From: Kaistella treverensis
GTDB taxonomy: Bacteria; Bacteroidota; Bacteroidia; Flavobacteriales; Weeksellaceae
Reading direction: 5' to 3'
Assembly: GCF_900114045.1 (NCBI RefSeq)
Contig: NZ_FORQ01000001.1
Location: 1,091,662-1,155,661 of the forward strand
DNA: 64,000 bases
The first letter of the stretch is position 1. Every line of letters starts with the position of its first letter. Shown in pieces: positions 53,590 through 63,703 of this stretch. The notes beneath the pieces were generated by a model, which searched no databases, was not told where the DNA came from, and saw nothing but the letters and a program-made list of their open reading frames with translations. A program made the translations under genes and the position numbers.

Positions 53590-56500
53590 ACACCAATCAG
53601 TTAAAAAGATTCGCTCAGCAGACCCGAAAAAAACTCATGGAACAGATCGGTTCCAAACTTGAGTTTGTCTTAAATACCGATTCCCCAGAACTTCGGGAGA
53701 AAAGCGAACAGGTAAATAAGTTAAAGGAAATCCTTACCAAATCGACCAAGGAGGAAGTTATAGACCGTGTTTCCTATACATGGTTCAACAGGTTTATGGC
53801 TTTGAGGTTTATGGATGTAAACGGTTACCAACCCACAGGAGTTAAAGTTCTTACTCCCAAAGATGGTTTCACTTTACCTGAGATTTTAGATGATGCAAAA
53901 AGGGGTCATGTTTCCGATGATTTAAACCTAAACCGCCAGAGGATCTTTGATATTTTAGATGGGAATATCCCCAGCAGAGATGCTCAGGGAGAAGTATACA
54001 GAGATCTTCTCATTGCTTCCTGTAACCATTTAAGTGCTGTATTTCCTTTCCTTTTTGAAAGGATTAACGATTACACCGAATTACTGCTTCCCGATGATTT
54101 AACGTCAGAGTTATCTATTATTCAGGATGTACGGGATGGGATGACTGCTATAGACTGTAAAGAAGTAGAAATCATTGGGTGGCTCTATCAGTTCTATATT
54201 TCTGAGAAGAAAGATGAAGTATTCGCATCCAAGAAAGCAGTAAAAAAAGAAGATATTCCTGCGGCAACACAGTTGTTTACGCCACGTTGGATTGTGGAAT
54301 ACATGGTGCAGAATACGGTGGGAAAACTATGGTTACAGAACCGACCTGATTCCAAGATCCGTGAACACATGGAATATTATATCGAGTCTCCTTCATCCAA
54401 ATCTGAAGACTATCTGAAACTCAATTCCATTGAAGATTTAACCTTGTTAGATCAAGCGTGTGGTAGCGGACATATTTTGGTGTACGGTTTCGATTTACTT
54501 TATAAGATTTACGAAGAAGAAGGTTACAACCCAACCGAAATTCCTGAACTGATCATCACCAAAAACCTGCACGGTTTCGAAATTGATGAACGTGCTTCCC
54601 AATTAGCGGGAATAGCACTCATGATGAAAGCAAGGAGTTACCACCGCAGATTCTTTAAAAAACAGGTAGAACCCAATATTTTAAGATATCAGGATGTATC
54701 GTTTACCTTAGAAGAACTTACAAGTGTATTAACCTTCACCTATCTCGACAAATCTTCTGAATTTCAGTATGATTTAAAGATCTTGGCACAAGCCACCAAT
54801 TACGGTTCCTTAATCATTCCGAAATCTTCAACCCAATTTCTACTTGGTGCGCTGAAACAAATAGAAACAGTTTATCCGAAGGCAGATGTATTTCAAGCAG
54901 AACTGTTGGAACGTTTGAAACTTGCCGTGAACCAACTTCTACCGCTGAGCAGAAAATACCATTGTATCGTAGATAACCCACCATACATGGGTGGTGGAAA
55001 TATGAATAAGGTATTGAGTGATTTTGTGAAAACCAATTATCCTGATTCTAAAGCCGATTTAATGGCTTGTTTCATGGAAGCGGGTTTGAGGATGTTGTTA
55101 CCGAAAGGATTTTTAGGAATGATTAACCAACATTCTTGGATGTTCCTGAGCAGTTATGAAAACATGAGGAAAAAACTAATAGCAACAACGTTCTTTGATA
55201 CCAATCTTCATTTAGGACCAAGAACTTTCCCCGAAATTGGAGGTGAAGTCGTACAAAATGCGTCCTTTACTTTTTGGAATCATTTAGTTGATGCAAAAGG
55301 GGTTTATCTAAGATTGGTGGATTTCGGGTCCACAGAATTGAAAAGAGAAAATACAATTGAAGCGGTAAAAAATCATGATTGTAGTTGGTTGTACACCGCT
55401 GACCAAAAAGATTTTGAAAAAATTCCTGGAAGTCCGATTGGGTATTGGTTGAGTGAAAAAACACTTAGCGTTTTTGAAAATGCAAATGATTTTGGCGAGT
55501 ATGCAGATCCACGATTGGGTATGTCAACAAATGATAATGGAAGGTTTTTACGATATTGGAACGAGGTCAATTTTTCCAATATTAATTTTAATTCAAAAAA
55601 TGTGCAAGATGCCAAAAGCAAAACTGAATCGTGGTTTCCATATAATAAAGGAGGTGGATTTAGGAAGTGGTACGGAAACAATGAGTATATTATAAATTGG
55701 GAGCGTGATGGTTTTGAAGTAAAAGAATATGCGAAATACTTATACAAATCCTTTACGCGTACTGTTAAGAATATTCCTTATTTCTTTCGTTCTGCACTTA
55801 CGTGGTCTTTAGTATCATCCTCAGACTTTTCGGTAAGACTTTTAAATGAAGGATCAATTATCGGAGATGCGGGTCCTACTTGTTATCCCAAGGTTGAAGA
55901 TGAATATTATACCATTGCACTATTAAATTCAAAAATTTCAACATATATCTTAAAAGTACTAAATCCAACTTTAAATTTTTCACCTGGAGTTTTACGGGCT
56001 TTTCCACTCTTATTTAGCGATTTAAAAGATAAAGAGATTATTGATTATCATAGTGTTAAAAATATTTCGACTTCTAAAACAGATTGGGATTCCCGTGAAA
56101 CCTCTTGGGATTTCCAACAAAACGAGCTCATCCGCTTAAAATCTCAAGATATGGAAGAGACCTTCGACCTTTACCAACAGTATTGGAAAAACAAATTCTT
56201 CCAACTGCACAAAAATGAAGAAGAACTTAACCGTCAGTTTATAGAAATCTACGGTTTACAGGATGAACTAACACCCGATGTTCCGTTGCAGGATGTTACC
56301 ATTTTAAAAGAAGAAACATCCATTGTAAACGATCAGTTGGTCTTCAATAAAACAGAAGTCTTTGCACAATTCCTCAGTTATGCCGTAGGTTGTATGTTTG
56401 GCAGGTATTCTTTGGATAAAGAAGGGTTAATCCTCGCCAATCAAGGAGAGACTTTGGCAGATTATTTAAGAAAAGTAGAACTTTCCAAAGAACAACTCAC

Positions 56501-57140
56501 ATACCTTCCCGATGAGGACAATATTATCCCTGTTCTTGATGACGAATGGTTTGAAGATGACATCGTAAACCGTTTCTACTCATTCCTAAAAGCAAGTTTC
56601 GGGAAGGAGAACTTTGATAAAAACCTTTCATTTGTAGAAGAATGTTTGGAAACCGATATCCGTAAATATTTCGTGAAGAATTTCTATAACGATCACATCA
56701 AACGTTATAAGAAAAGACCGATTTATTGGATGTTCTCTTCACCAAAAGGGTCTTTCAATGTATTGATCTACATGCACCGATACACTCCTGATACCTTAAA
56801 CAAAATCCTGAACGGTTACCTAATTCAGTACCGTGAAAAACTCAATACAAGAATTGAGCATTTGGATCATGTGATTGTATCAGGATCATCCGCAGAACAG
56901 ACCAAAGCACAGAAAGAAAAAGACCGTTATAAACTCATCATTATGGAACTGGTGGATTATGAGAGGGAGATTTTACGTCCACTTGCAATAGACCGAATTC
57001 CTTTAGATTTGGATGAGGGAGTTTTAGTGAACTATAATAAGTTTGGTAAAGCAATAAAAGAAGTTGCAGGACTTAACGATGTCAAAACCAAGAAGAAAGT
57101 ACGTGAATTCGATTGGATAAATACTGAGGAAATACGATGA
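53586..57140 (+). CDS. pglX: BREX adenine-specific DNA methyltransferase PglX
   Basis: 1184 residues. It modifies host DNA at an asymmetric adenine site to mark self. SAM-binding motif D-Q-A-C-G-S-G at about 289-295 and catalytic NPPY at 464-467, followed by a target-recognition part and C-terminal helices. Intact, without stops or frameshifts, unlike many phase-variable pglX genes. Overlaps both neighbours by four bases. Confidence 0.94.
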   Translation: MNTNQLKRFAQQTRKKLMEQIGSKLEFVLNTDSPELREKSEQVNKLKEILTKSTKEEVIDRVSYTWFNRFMALRFMDVNGYQPTGVKVLTPKDGFTLPEILDDAKRGHVSDDLNLNRQRIFDILDGNIPSRDAQGEVYRDLLIASCNHLSAVFPFLFERINDYTELLLPDDLTSELSIIQDVRDGMTAIDCKEVEIIGWLYQFYISEKKDEVFASKKAVKKEDIPAATQLFTPRWIVEYMVQNTVGKLWLQNRPDSKIREHMEYYIESPSSKSEDYLKLNSIEDLTLLDQACGSGHILVYGFDLLYKIYEEEGYNPTEIPELIITKNLHGFEIDERASQLAGIALMMKARSYHRRFFKKQVEPNILRYQDVSFTLEELTSVLTFTYLDKSSEFQYDLKILAQATNYGSLIIPKSSTQFLLGALKQIETVYPKADVFQAELLERLKLAVNQLLPLSRKYHCIVDNPPYMGGGNMNKVLSDFVKTNYPDSKADLMACFMEAGLRMLLPKGFLGMINQHSWMFLSSYENMRKKLIATTFFDTNLHLGPRTFPEIGGEVVQNASFTFWNHLVDAKGVYLRLVDFGSTELKRENTIEAVKNHDCSWLYTADQKDFEKIPGSPIGYWLSEKTLSVFENANDFGEYADPRLGMSTNDNGRFLRYWNEVNFSNINFNSKNVQDAKSKTESWFPYNKGGGFRKWYGNNEYIINWERDGFEVKEYAKYLYKSFTRTVKNIPYFFRSALTWSLVSSSDFSVRLLNEGSIIGDAGPTCYPKVEDEYYTIALLNSKISTYILKVLNPTLNFSPGVLRAFPLLFSDLKDKEIIDYHSVKNISTSKTDWDSRETSWDFQQNELIRLKSQDMEETFDLYQQYWKNKFFQLHKNEEELNRQFIEIYGLQDELTPDVPLQDVTILKEETSIVNDQLVFNKTEVFAQFLSYAVGCMFGRYSLDKEGLILANQGETLADYLRKVELSKEQLTYLPDEDNIIPVLDDEWFEDDIVNRFYSFLKASFGKENFDKNLSFVEECLETDIRKYFVKNFYNDHIKRYKKRPIYWMFSSPKGSFNVLIYMHRYTPDTLNKILNGYLIQYREKLNTRIEHLDHVIVSGSSAEQTKAQKEKDRYKLIIMELVDYEREILRPLAIDRIPLDLDEGVLVNYNKFGKAIKEVAGLNDVKTKKKVREFDWINTEEIR

Positions 57141-59623
57141 ACAAGATAGAAGAAGCACTGATTAAACTTTTCGGGAAACACCGCATCATCTTCTGGTACG
57201 ATGAGAACAACGAACTCATGGATCAGTACGATGAACTTTCATTGGAACAGGTGAGGAAAATCCATGTACAGGGAAATGAATTCGAGGTTAAGCATATCGT
57301 GGTTAAACAGTTCCCCACAGAAAAGTTCCTACTGTATTTCAATACAAAAAGACCTGTAAATGAAGAGAATTGGTTATTGGATTTGGAACTTGCACATTAT
57401 CTTTTCCAAACCGATCAGGAAGCGATGTTCTTACAGGAAATGGGATTGGGTTACCACCTGAAAGAATTGGTTGGCAATCATCTTGAATTCTTCAAAGCAA
57501 AAGACAGGCGCCAAAAATTGAAGGAATACATCGATAGAGACGATGATTTCTTTAACATCCAATATAAGATGTTGGCTATTTTGTTTGGCACCGAGAACAT
57601 CAGTCTCCCAACGTTTGTCCATACTTTTGCATCATCATTTATTGATCAGAGTGACCGATACGAAAAAGATTTGGATAGGTTCAACCTAAAGGAGTTCTTT
57701 TGGAAAGAAATAGAAAGGAAGTATAAATATTTCAACAGCACACCGTCCATTTATGATTTTTTGTTAGAGGTGTTTGCAAACAATTTCACTTTAGGTCAGA
57801 ACAGCAAATTATCAAAAGAATCCCGACTCTTATTATCGCTTTGGAAAGACACTTTCCAGTTCCGCGAATATTTTGGGAAAATCTCTGACCAAATTGCAGC
57901 GGATACCGATGTAGAAGCCAAACTAAATAGTGCAAAGATCGAAGACATTCTGAGCGATGATTCCTTTAAACTCATAGACCTAAAGATCATTCATGAGTTG
58001 GTACATTTAATTTCAATCGAAGAAATTTCAGTTGAGAAAGTAGGACAGATTGTGAAGGAAAGAGAAAATAAGTTTTGGTATCGTGAATATGAAAACTTCT
58101 ATCAGTCTACCTTATATGCAGCACAACTGATCTCATTAATTCGCAAATACGGAAACTCCAAATACGATAGTTTTGCGGAGGGAGTTGCAGATTATGCAAA
58201 GCGTTTGTATGAAGTAGATCAAACGTACCGAAAGTTCGTTTGGAGTTACAGAAAAACCAACCAAAATAAAGTACTTTCAGAACTTTCTGCAAAGATCGAG
58301 AAAGTGTATTCTAACGATTGGTTGATGGTTTACGGTAATAATTGGCAATCGGTTATCGATAAAATGACCAAATGGGAGTCACCTCATATTCAGTCCCAGT
58401 TTTATAATACGCACCTGAAATCTTCTTTTCAAAAACAGCAAAGACTTTTTGTTATTATTTCAGATGCATTCCGATACGAATGTGCAGAAGAATTTACAAG
58501 AAGACTTCAAACCGAAAACCGTTATGAAGCGACGATAACCCCCATGGTTTCCAGTTTACCGTCATACACAAATTTAGGAATGGCATCACTGCTACCCCAC
58601 CGTAAATTGACGATACAGGAAGATACCGATGCGGTTTTTGCTGACGGAATGTCTACACAGGGAGTGCAAAGCCGAACAAAAGTTCTCGAAACTAATGCTG
58701 GGTCCCGTGCAACTGCAATAAAAGCAGAAGATTTCATGAGAATGAATTCCGCAAAAGAAGGAAGGGAATTTGTAAAACAGTATGACCTCATTTATATTTA
58801 CCATAACCGAATTGATAAAACGGGAGATGATAAAGTTTCAGAGACCAAAGTTTTTGAAGCCGTTGAAGAAGAAATGGTATTCTTGATGGACATGTTGAAA
58901 AAAATTAACAATATGAACGGCTATAACATGTTCATAACTTCTGATCATGGCTTCATATACCAACATCATGAACTTGATGAAAGTGATTTCAGCACCTCTA
59001 AGCATTCAGGAGAAATATGGAAGGAAAACAGAAGGTTTATTATTGGTAAGAATCTGTCCAATGACGAGGTTACGAAGAAGTTTAATGGAGAAAACATTGG
59101 TTTACAGGAAGGAGTTGACGTACTGATTCCAAAATCGATAAACAGATTAAGAGTTAAAGGTGCAGGATCAAGATTTGTTCACGGAGGTTCTACCTTACAG
59201 GAGATTGTAATACCTGTTATTAAGATTTCTAAAAGAAGACAGGATACCACCACTCAGGTTGATATCGATATTATTAAATCAACAGATAAGATCACTACCA
59301 ACCTGTTGGCCGTATCATTCATTCAGACCGATTTGGTAAGTAATCAGGTTTTACCACTAACAATCCGAGCAGTTATACGGGCCGAGGACGGAGAAGATCT
59401 GAGTGATCAGTTTAAATTTAAATTCGATATTGGAGAAGGTAGTGAAAGACAAAGAGAAGTAAAACACAGATTCCAACTCAGTTCAAAAGCAAGTGGAAAA
59501 TACAAGAACCAACGCGTAAAACTCATCATTGAAGAACCTGTAGACGGTTCAACTAAATGGAAACTGTATAAAGAGTTCTATTACACTCTGAACATTTCCT
59601 TTACAAACGATTTTGACGACTAA
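57137..59623 (+). CDS. pglZ: BREX phosphatase-like protein PglZ (type A)
   Basis: 828 residues. The alkaline-phosphatase-like core has the metal and nucleophile region ISDAFRYE (441-448) and TSDHGF (601-606). The N-terminal part (about 1-400) is helical. PglZ is the signature protein of BREX; its substrate is not known. Starts in an ATGA overlap with pglX and is 26 bases before brxL. Confidence 0.93.
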   Translation: MNKIEEALIKLFGKHRIIFWYDENNELMDQYDELSLEQVRKIHVQGNEFEVKHIVVKQFPTEKFLLYFNTKRPVNEENWLLDLELAHYLFQTDQEAMFLQEMGLGYHLKELVGNHLEFFKAKDRRQKLKEYIDRDDDFFNIQYKMLAILFGTENISLPTFVHTFASSFIDQSDRYEKDLDRFNLKEFFWKEIERKYKYFNSTPSIYDFLLEVFANNFTLGQNSKLSKESRLLLSLWKDTFQFREYFGKISDQIAADTDVEAKLNSAKIEDILSDDSFKLIDLKIIHELVHLISIEEISVEKVGQIVKERENKFWYREYENFYQSTLYAAQLISLIRKYGNSKYDSFAEGVADYAKRLYEVDQTYRKFVWSYRKTNQNKVLSELSAKIEKVYSNDWLMVYGNNWQSVIDKMTKWESPHIQSQFYNTHLKSSFQKQQRLFVIISDAFRYECAEEFTRRLQTENRYEATITPMVSSLPSYTNLGMASLLPHRKLTIQEDTDAVFADGMSTQGVQSRTKVLETNAGSRATAIKAEDFMRMNSAKEGREFVKQYDLIYIYHNRIDKTGDDKVSETKVFEAVEEEMVFLMDMLKKINNMNGYNMFITSDHGFIYQHHELDESDFSTSKHSGEIWKENRRFIIGKNLSNDEVTKKFNGENIGLQEGVDVLIPKSINRLRVKGAGSRFVHGGSTLQEIVIPVIKISKRRQDTTTQVDIDIIKSTDKITTNLLAVSFIQTDLVSNQVLPLTIRAVIRAEDGEDLSDQFKFKFDIGEGSERQREVKHRFQLSSKASGKYKNQRVKLIIEEPVDGSTKWKLYKEFYYTLNISFTNDFDD

Positions 59624-59649
59624 ATAACTACGATTAATACACAGATGAT

Positions 59650-62043
59650 ATGAAGGAATTAGATATTAAATTAAATCAATATTTCGGAGGGAAAGTAGTT
59701 CGTAAAGACCTTACCAAATTGGTAAAGGGTAATGCGATTGTTCCCATGTATGTCTTGGAATATCTTCTGGGACAATACTGTGCAACTGATGATGATCAAA
59801 CGATTATAGAAGGTGTAGAAACAGTAAAGTCAGTAATCTCAAAACATTTTGTTCACCGAGATGAAGCACAGATCGTGAAATCTACTGTAAAAGAAAAAGG
59901 GTCACACCGTATTATCGATAAGGTTTCTGTTAAATTAAATGACAATAAGGATCAGTACGAAGCATCATTCGCTAACTTAGGACTTAACAAAATTCCCATT
60001 TCGGGGGAGTTGGTGACACAATATCAAAAATTATTGACCCATGGGGTTTGGTGTATTCTTACATTGGGATATGTTTCTACCGATGAGAAAGGTTCTACCC
60101 CTTGGGTAATTGAATCACTGAAACCCATCCAAATTTCTAATATTAATCTCGAAGAATACAAAGAAGGTAGATCCCATTTCACCAAGGAGGAGTGGATTGA
60201 TGTTTTACTACAAACGATGGGACTGAATCCCGAGGAGTTTACCTTTAGATCTAAACTGCTTCAGTTAACCCGTCTTGTTCCTTTTGTTGAAAACAATTAT
60301 AATCTGATTGAACTTGGACCGAAAGGTACTGGGAAGTCTCATATCTTTTCAGAACTTTCCCCTCATGGAATTTTAATTTCTGGGGGAGAAGTGACCGCAG
60401 CCAAACTATTTGTGAACAACAGTTCTGGAGAGATCGGATTGGTAGGTTATTGGGATGTGGTCGCTTATGATGAATTTGCAGGGAAATCGAAAAATACCAA
60501 TCGTGGTTTGGTCGATATCATGAAGAACTACATGGCTAATAAATCTTTTTCAAGAGGAACCAATGTATACGGTGCATCTGCATCCATGGTTTTTGTTGGA
60601 AATACTGATCATAGTGTTCCATACATGTTGAAACATTCCAACCTATTTGATGCACTTCCCAAGGATTATTATGATACCGCATTCTTAGACAGAATTCATG
60701 CATACTTACCTGGGTGGGAAATTCAGAAACTCCGAAATGAGATGTTTTCTTCCGATTATGGTTTTATAGTAGATTATTTGGCGGAAATTTTAAAGGAACT
60801 CAGGAAAGAGGACCGTAACAATGAATATTCAAAATACTTCCAACTTTCTAATAGTATAACAACTCGGGATAAAGACGGTATTACAAAAACCCTTGGAGGA
60901 TTATTAAAAGTAATTTACCCAGATGGGGTTTATACCGAAGAGGAAATTCGGGAACTGTTAGAATTTGCAATTGAGTGTAGGAAACGGGTAAAACTTCAGC
61001 TTCAAAGCATGGATGAAACTTTCGAGGAAGTGGATTTCAGTTATATAGTTAAAGAATCAGGTACAGTAGTGACGGTGGATACGTTAGAAGTGTTGGAACA
61101 TTTAACACCTGAACCATCTGCAAGTTTATTTCAGAATAATGAATCTACAGATAATACAGGTTTTACGGTACAACCGCAAATCGAGCTGACCGAAGGACAG
61201 AAAATACTGAGGGATAATCAAACAGGAATTTCCTACAGCAATTTGTTTGGGAATTATTTAGCTGGTGCTACGGAGATTAAGATCACCGATCCATACGTAA
61301 GATTACCTTATCAGTTGAGAAACCTTATGGAACTACTCAAACTTATCGCTGAGAAAAAAACCCAGGATGAAGAAGTAAAGGTTCATCTCACCACTACAAA
61401 TAATGAAGATTTTGTTCAGGATTCGAAAGATGCTTTTGAGCAGATGACGATGTCCTTGGAATCCGTTGGAATCTTATTTACCTATGAATTCGATAACTTC
61501 ATTCATGACCGTTCCATCGACTTAAATAACGGATGGAAAATCGTGTTAGGTCGGGGATTGGATATTTGGCAGAAGACAGGTGGTTGGTTTGATATTAATG
61601 AGTATGTGCAGGAAAAAAGACTTTGCAAAGCATGCGAGGTTACTTTTGTAAAAAAAAAAGATAGTACCCCAAACTTAGAAGATACTTCTAAAAAGATGAA
61701 AGCCAAAACTTCCAAAGGGAAAGATAATAAGCAACTGTATTTGGTTTTGGCGAAAGAATGGTTTAATGAAATCCTTGAAGGAAAAAAGACGGAAGAGTAC
61801 CGTGCTTTCACGGATCACAACATAAGTCGGTTGGGTATTATAAAAGATGGAGCATTTGTAGGATGCAGACAGTACGAAACCGTTAAATTCCAACTGGGAT
61901 ACACCAAGGCTGCACCTCAGATGATTGTTGAAGTAAAAGAGGTGGTTATTGAGGTGGACGATGGAAATGCTGAGATGTTAACTTCCGATAACTGCAATTT
62001 TACAATAGTTTTGGGAGAGATACTTGAAAAGACCAACTGTTAA
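59650..62043 (+). CDS. brxL: BrxL-type AAA+ protein fused to MITD1-C-like and ASCH domains
   Basis: 797 residues. Residues 1-200 match the BrxL N-terminal region. The AAA+ core has Walker A GPKGTGKS at 223-230, a Walker B V-V-A-Y-D-E-F at about 270 and F-V-G-N-T-D-H later. Instead of the Lon-protease-like C-terminus of E. coli BrxL, residues about 510-670 resemble the MITD1 C-terminal, phospholipase D-fold domain: S-Y-S-N-L-F-G-N-Y-L-A-G-A, I-T-D-P-Y-V-R-L, then I-H-D-R-S-I and N-N-G-W-K-I-V-L-G-R-G-L-D. HxK catalytic motifs are absent. After a Lys-rich linker (675-692) residues about 695-797 look like an ASCH domain (K-E-W-F-N-E-I-L-E-G-K-K-T-E-E-Y-R), an RNA- or nucleotide-binding PUA-like fold. 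Confidence 0.85.
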   Translation: MKELDIKLNQYFGGKVVRKDLTKLVKGNAIVPMYVLEYLLGQYCATDDDQTIIEGVETVKSVISKHFVHRDEAQIVKSTVKEKGSHRIIDKVSVKLNDNKDQYEASFANLGLNKIPISGELVTQYQKLLTHGVWCILTLGYVSTDEKGSTPWVIESLKPIQISNINLEEYKEGRSHFTKEEWIDVLLQTMGLNPEEFTFRSKLLQLTRLVPFVENNYNLIELGPKGTGKSHIFSELSPHGILISGGEVTAAKLFVNNSSGEIGLVGYWDVVAYDEFAGKSKNTNRGLVDIMKNYMANKSFSRGTNVYGASASMVFVGNTDHSVPYMLKHSNLFDALPKDYYDTAFLDRIHAYLPGWEIQKLRNEMFSSDYGFIVDYLAEILKELRKEDRNNEYSKYFQLSNSITTRDKDGITKTLGGLLKVIYPDGVYTEEEIRELLEFAIECRKRVKLQLQSMDETFEEVDFSYIVKESGTVVTVDTLEVLEHLTPEPSASLFQNNESTDNTGFTVQPQIELTEGQKILRDNQTGISYSNLFGNYLAGATEIKITDPYVRLPYQLRNLMELLKLIAEKKTQDEEVKVHLTTTNNEDFVQDSKDAFEQMTMSLESVGILFTYEFDNFIHDRSIDLNNGWKIVLGRGLDIWQKTGGWFDINEYVQEKRLCKACEVTFVKKKDSTPNLEDTSKKMKAKTSKGKDNKQLYLVLAKEWFNEILEGKKTEEYRAFTDHNISRLGIIKDGAFVGCRQYETVKFQLGYTKAAPQMIVEVKEVVIEVDDGNAEMLTSDNCNFTIVLGEILEKTNC

Positions 62044-62371
62044 TTTGCACCACTATCAAGATCGTTGTTAACTGTTACCATTTAAAATTGTCATATTATA
62101 GCATCATTATATGCGGTTGCATACCTCAAACCATGTCAACATAGCTTATTGCACAGGATGTTTTATTCAATTTATTACCTAACTGTAATGATTATAAGCT
62201 TTACCCATCCTGTTCTAAAAAGTGAGAATTGTAATCAAATATGAGAATGAATTATACGATCTACTAAATGTTATAATCTCTTACTTACTATGTCTAACAG
62301 TCGATGTTATTTAACTGTTATTAACTATATTAGTAGTTGAGTTTTAAGGCGGTTAAAAGTAAACGTTTCAC
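62044..62371. other. Intergenic region after BREX, no gene seen
   Basis: About 330 bp of AT-rich DNA with several TTAACTGTTA-type words (near 62070, 62312 and 62321) but no open frame of note, no clear terminator hairpin and no RNA gene that I recognise. Confidence 0.5.
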
Positions 62372-62968
62372 ATGCAAATAGATTTATACAATTACAAAGA
62401 CAAGGATTTTACATGCGAAAACTGTGGATGGAAGGGTTTAGGTTCCGAGCTTGGCCTGGGTGAAGTTTTCATGGACTCAGCTATTGTAGAATATGACTGT
62501 CCTAAATGCTTTGAAAAAATAGCATATGGACAAGGAAATATCGTAGATGAAGAAGCTCTTATACAATTTGAAAAATCGAAGATCGAAGATCGACTTAAGG
62601 TTTTTGAGGTCGGTGGTGAGGGTGGTTCTATCTCAATTTTTTCAGAGAATAAAGAGTCTCGTACTCCTTTTTATTATTTTGAAGTAAATGATATGGGTTT
62701 CGAAGAAGAAGATATCCCTCCAACTTGTAGAAAATCGGAAATATCATATACATTTTGGGAGTCACTCATGAAACTGAGACTGGATAAACCTTACTTGTAC
62801 AAACTATACCCTCACTTTGTAGCCAAAGACTATCGAAATGATATAATTTCACTCTTTAGGTTGCTAAAAGAAGATGAAAGATTTGAACTTAATTACATTT
62901 CCTGGAGTGTAGTTTTAGGCATTTCTAAGGAAGAGTTAATTAAGTTGGTAGCAATAAAGTCTATATAA
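62372..62968 (+). CDS. Unknown protein with N-terminal zinc ribbon
   Basis: 198 residues. The first 50 residues hold two CxxC pairs (C-E-N-C-G-W and D-C-P-K-C), the pattern of a zinc ribbon. The remainder, about 90-198, is mixed alpha/beta without a known motif. It follows the BREX operon on the same strand after 328 bp and may belong to it or to a later insertion. I do not recognise the family. Confidence 0.55.
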   Translation: MQIDLYNYKDKDFTCENCGWKGLGSELGLGEVFMDSAIVEYDCPKCFEKIAYGQGNIVDEEALIQFEKSKIEDRLKVFEVGGEGGSISIFSENKESRTPFYYFEVNDMGFEEEDIPPTCRKSEISYTFWESLMKLRLDKPYLYKLYPHFVAKDYRNDIISLFRLLKEDERFELNYISWSVVLGISKEELIKLVAIKSI

Positions 62969-62988
62969 AAATTATTAAAACCACTCAT

Positions 62989-63264
62989 TTGGAAATTTAT
63001 AAGGATAACTTCGGAAGGTGCATTTGGCTTATGATTAGTCATTCGGAAGTTAGAATGGATTTACAAGATCTAGGTCCCAATTTCGAATATGAAAGATGTG
63101 CAACTGTGAAAAATGTATCAGCATTGTGTGAAGCCCTTAATACTTCGTATGACAGTTTGGAATCCCATCTAATGTTGATGTTAAAAGATCAGAAGACTGC
63201 GTTCGATCTATTCACAAATTTCTTAGATAGTAATCAAATTTATTTTGAATATTATTCGGGGTAA
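62989..63264 (+). CDS. Small unknown protein
   Basis: 91 residues from a TTG start, 20 bases after the zinc-ribbon gene; an ATG 14 codons later is possible. It looks soluble and helical at the C-terminus (A-L-C-E-A-L-N-T-S-Y-D-S-L-E-S-H). No family recognised. The close spacing suggests a two-gene unit. Confidence 0.45.
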   Translation: MEIYKDNFGRCIWLMISHSEVRMDLQDLGPNFEYERCATVKNVSALCEALNTSYDSLESHLMLMLKDQKTAFDLFTNFLDSNQIYFEYYSG

Positions 63265-63448
63265 AATGTGGAGTGATATAGCTTTCCTGATAATAGAAAT
63301 CATAGGCAGTATAAGGGAATCGTACATAGAACGTACATAAACATAAAAAAGTACAACTATAAAAGACTGATGCTTGCAGATGACGTTTATAGTTACCCCC
63401 GAAAATCGGACAGTAAGTTTAGTTAAAAAAAACAATTAAATTTACGAT

Positions 63449-63703
63449 ATGTCACAGCGAAGAAAATTCAATTCAGGATTCAAATTTAAAGTAGTGGTGG
63501 AAGCTTTAAGCGAGCGTTACACCGTGCAGGAACTTGCCCGCAAGCACGAACTGCACCCCAACCAGATTTCTAGCTGGAAGAAGGAATTCCTGCAGAAAGG
63601 TGCCGATGTTTTCGGCAAGGAAACTCCTGCGGAAGAGAAAAAAGAGGATGTGGACAAGCTTTATAAAGTGATCGGTCAGCAGAAAATGGAGATCGATTTT
63701 TAA
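63449..63703 (+). CDS. IS3-family transposase OrfA
   Basis: 84 residues with the DNA-binding helix-turn-helix of IS3 OrfA (F-K-F-K-V-V-V-E-A-L, A-R-K-H-E-L-H-P-N-Q-I-S-S-W-K-K) and a leucine-zipper-like end. Its last codons, GAT TTT TAA, sit on a T and A run (TTTTTAAAAAAAAG), where -1 frameshifting would join it to OrfB and give the usual D-F-L-K-K link. Confidence 0.88.
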   Translation: MSQRRKFNSGFKFKVVVEALSERYTVQELARKHELHPNQISSWKKEFLQKGADVFGKETPAEEKKEDVDKLYKVIGQQKMEIDF

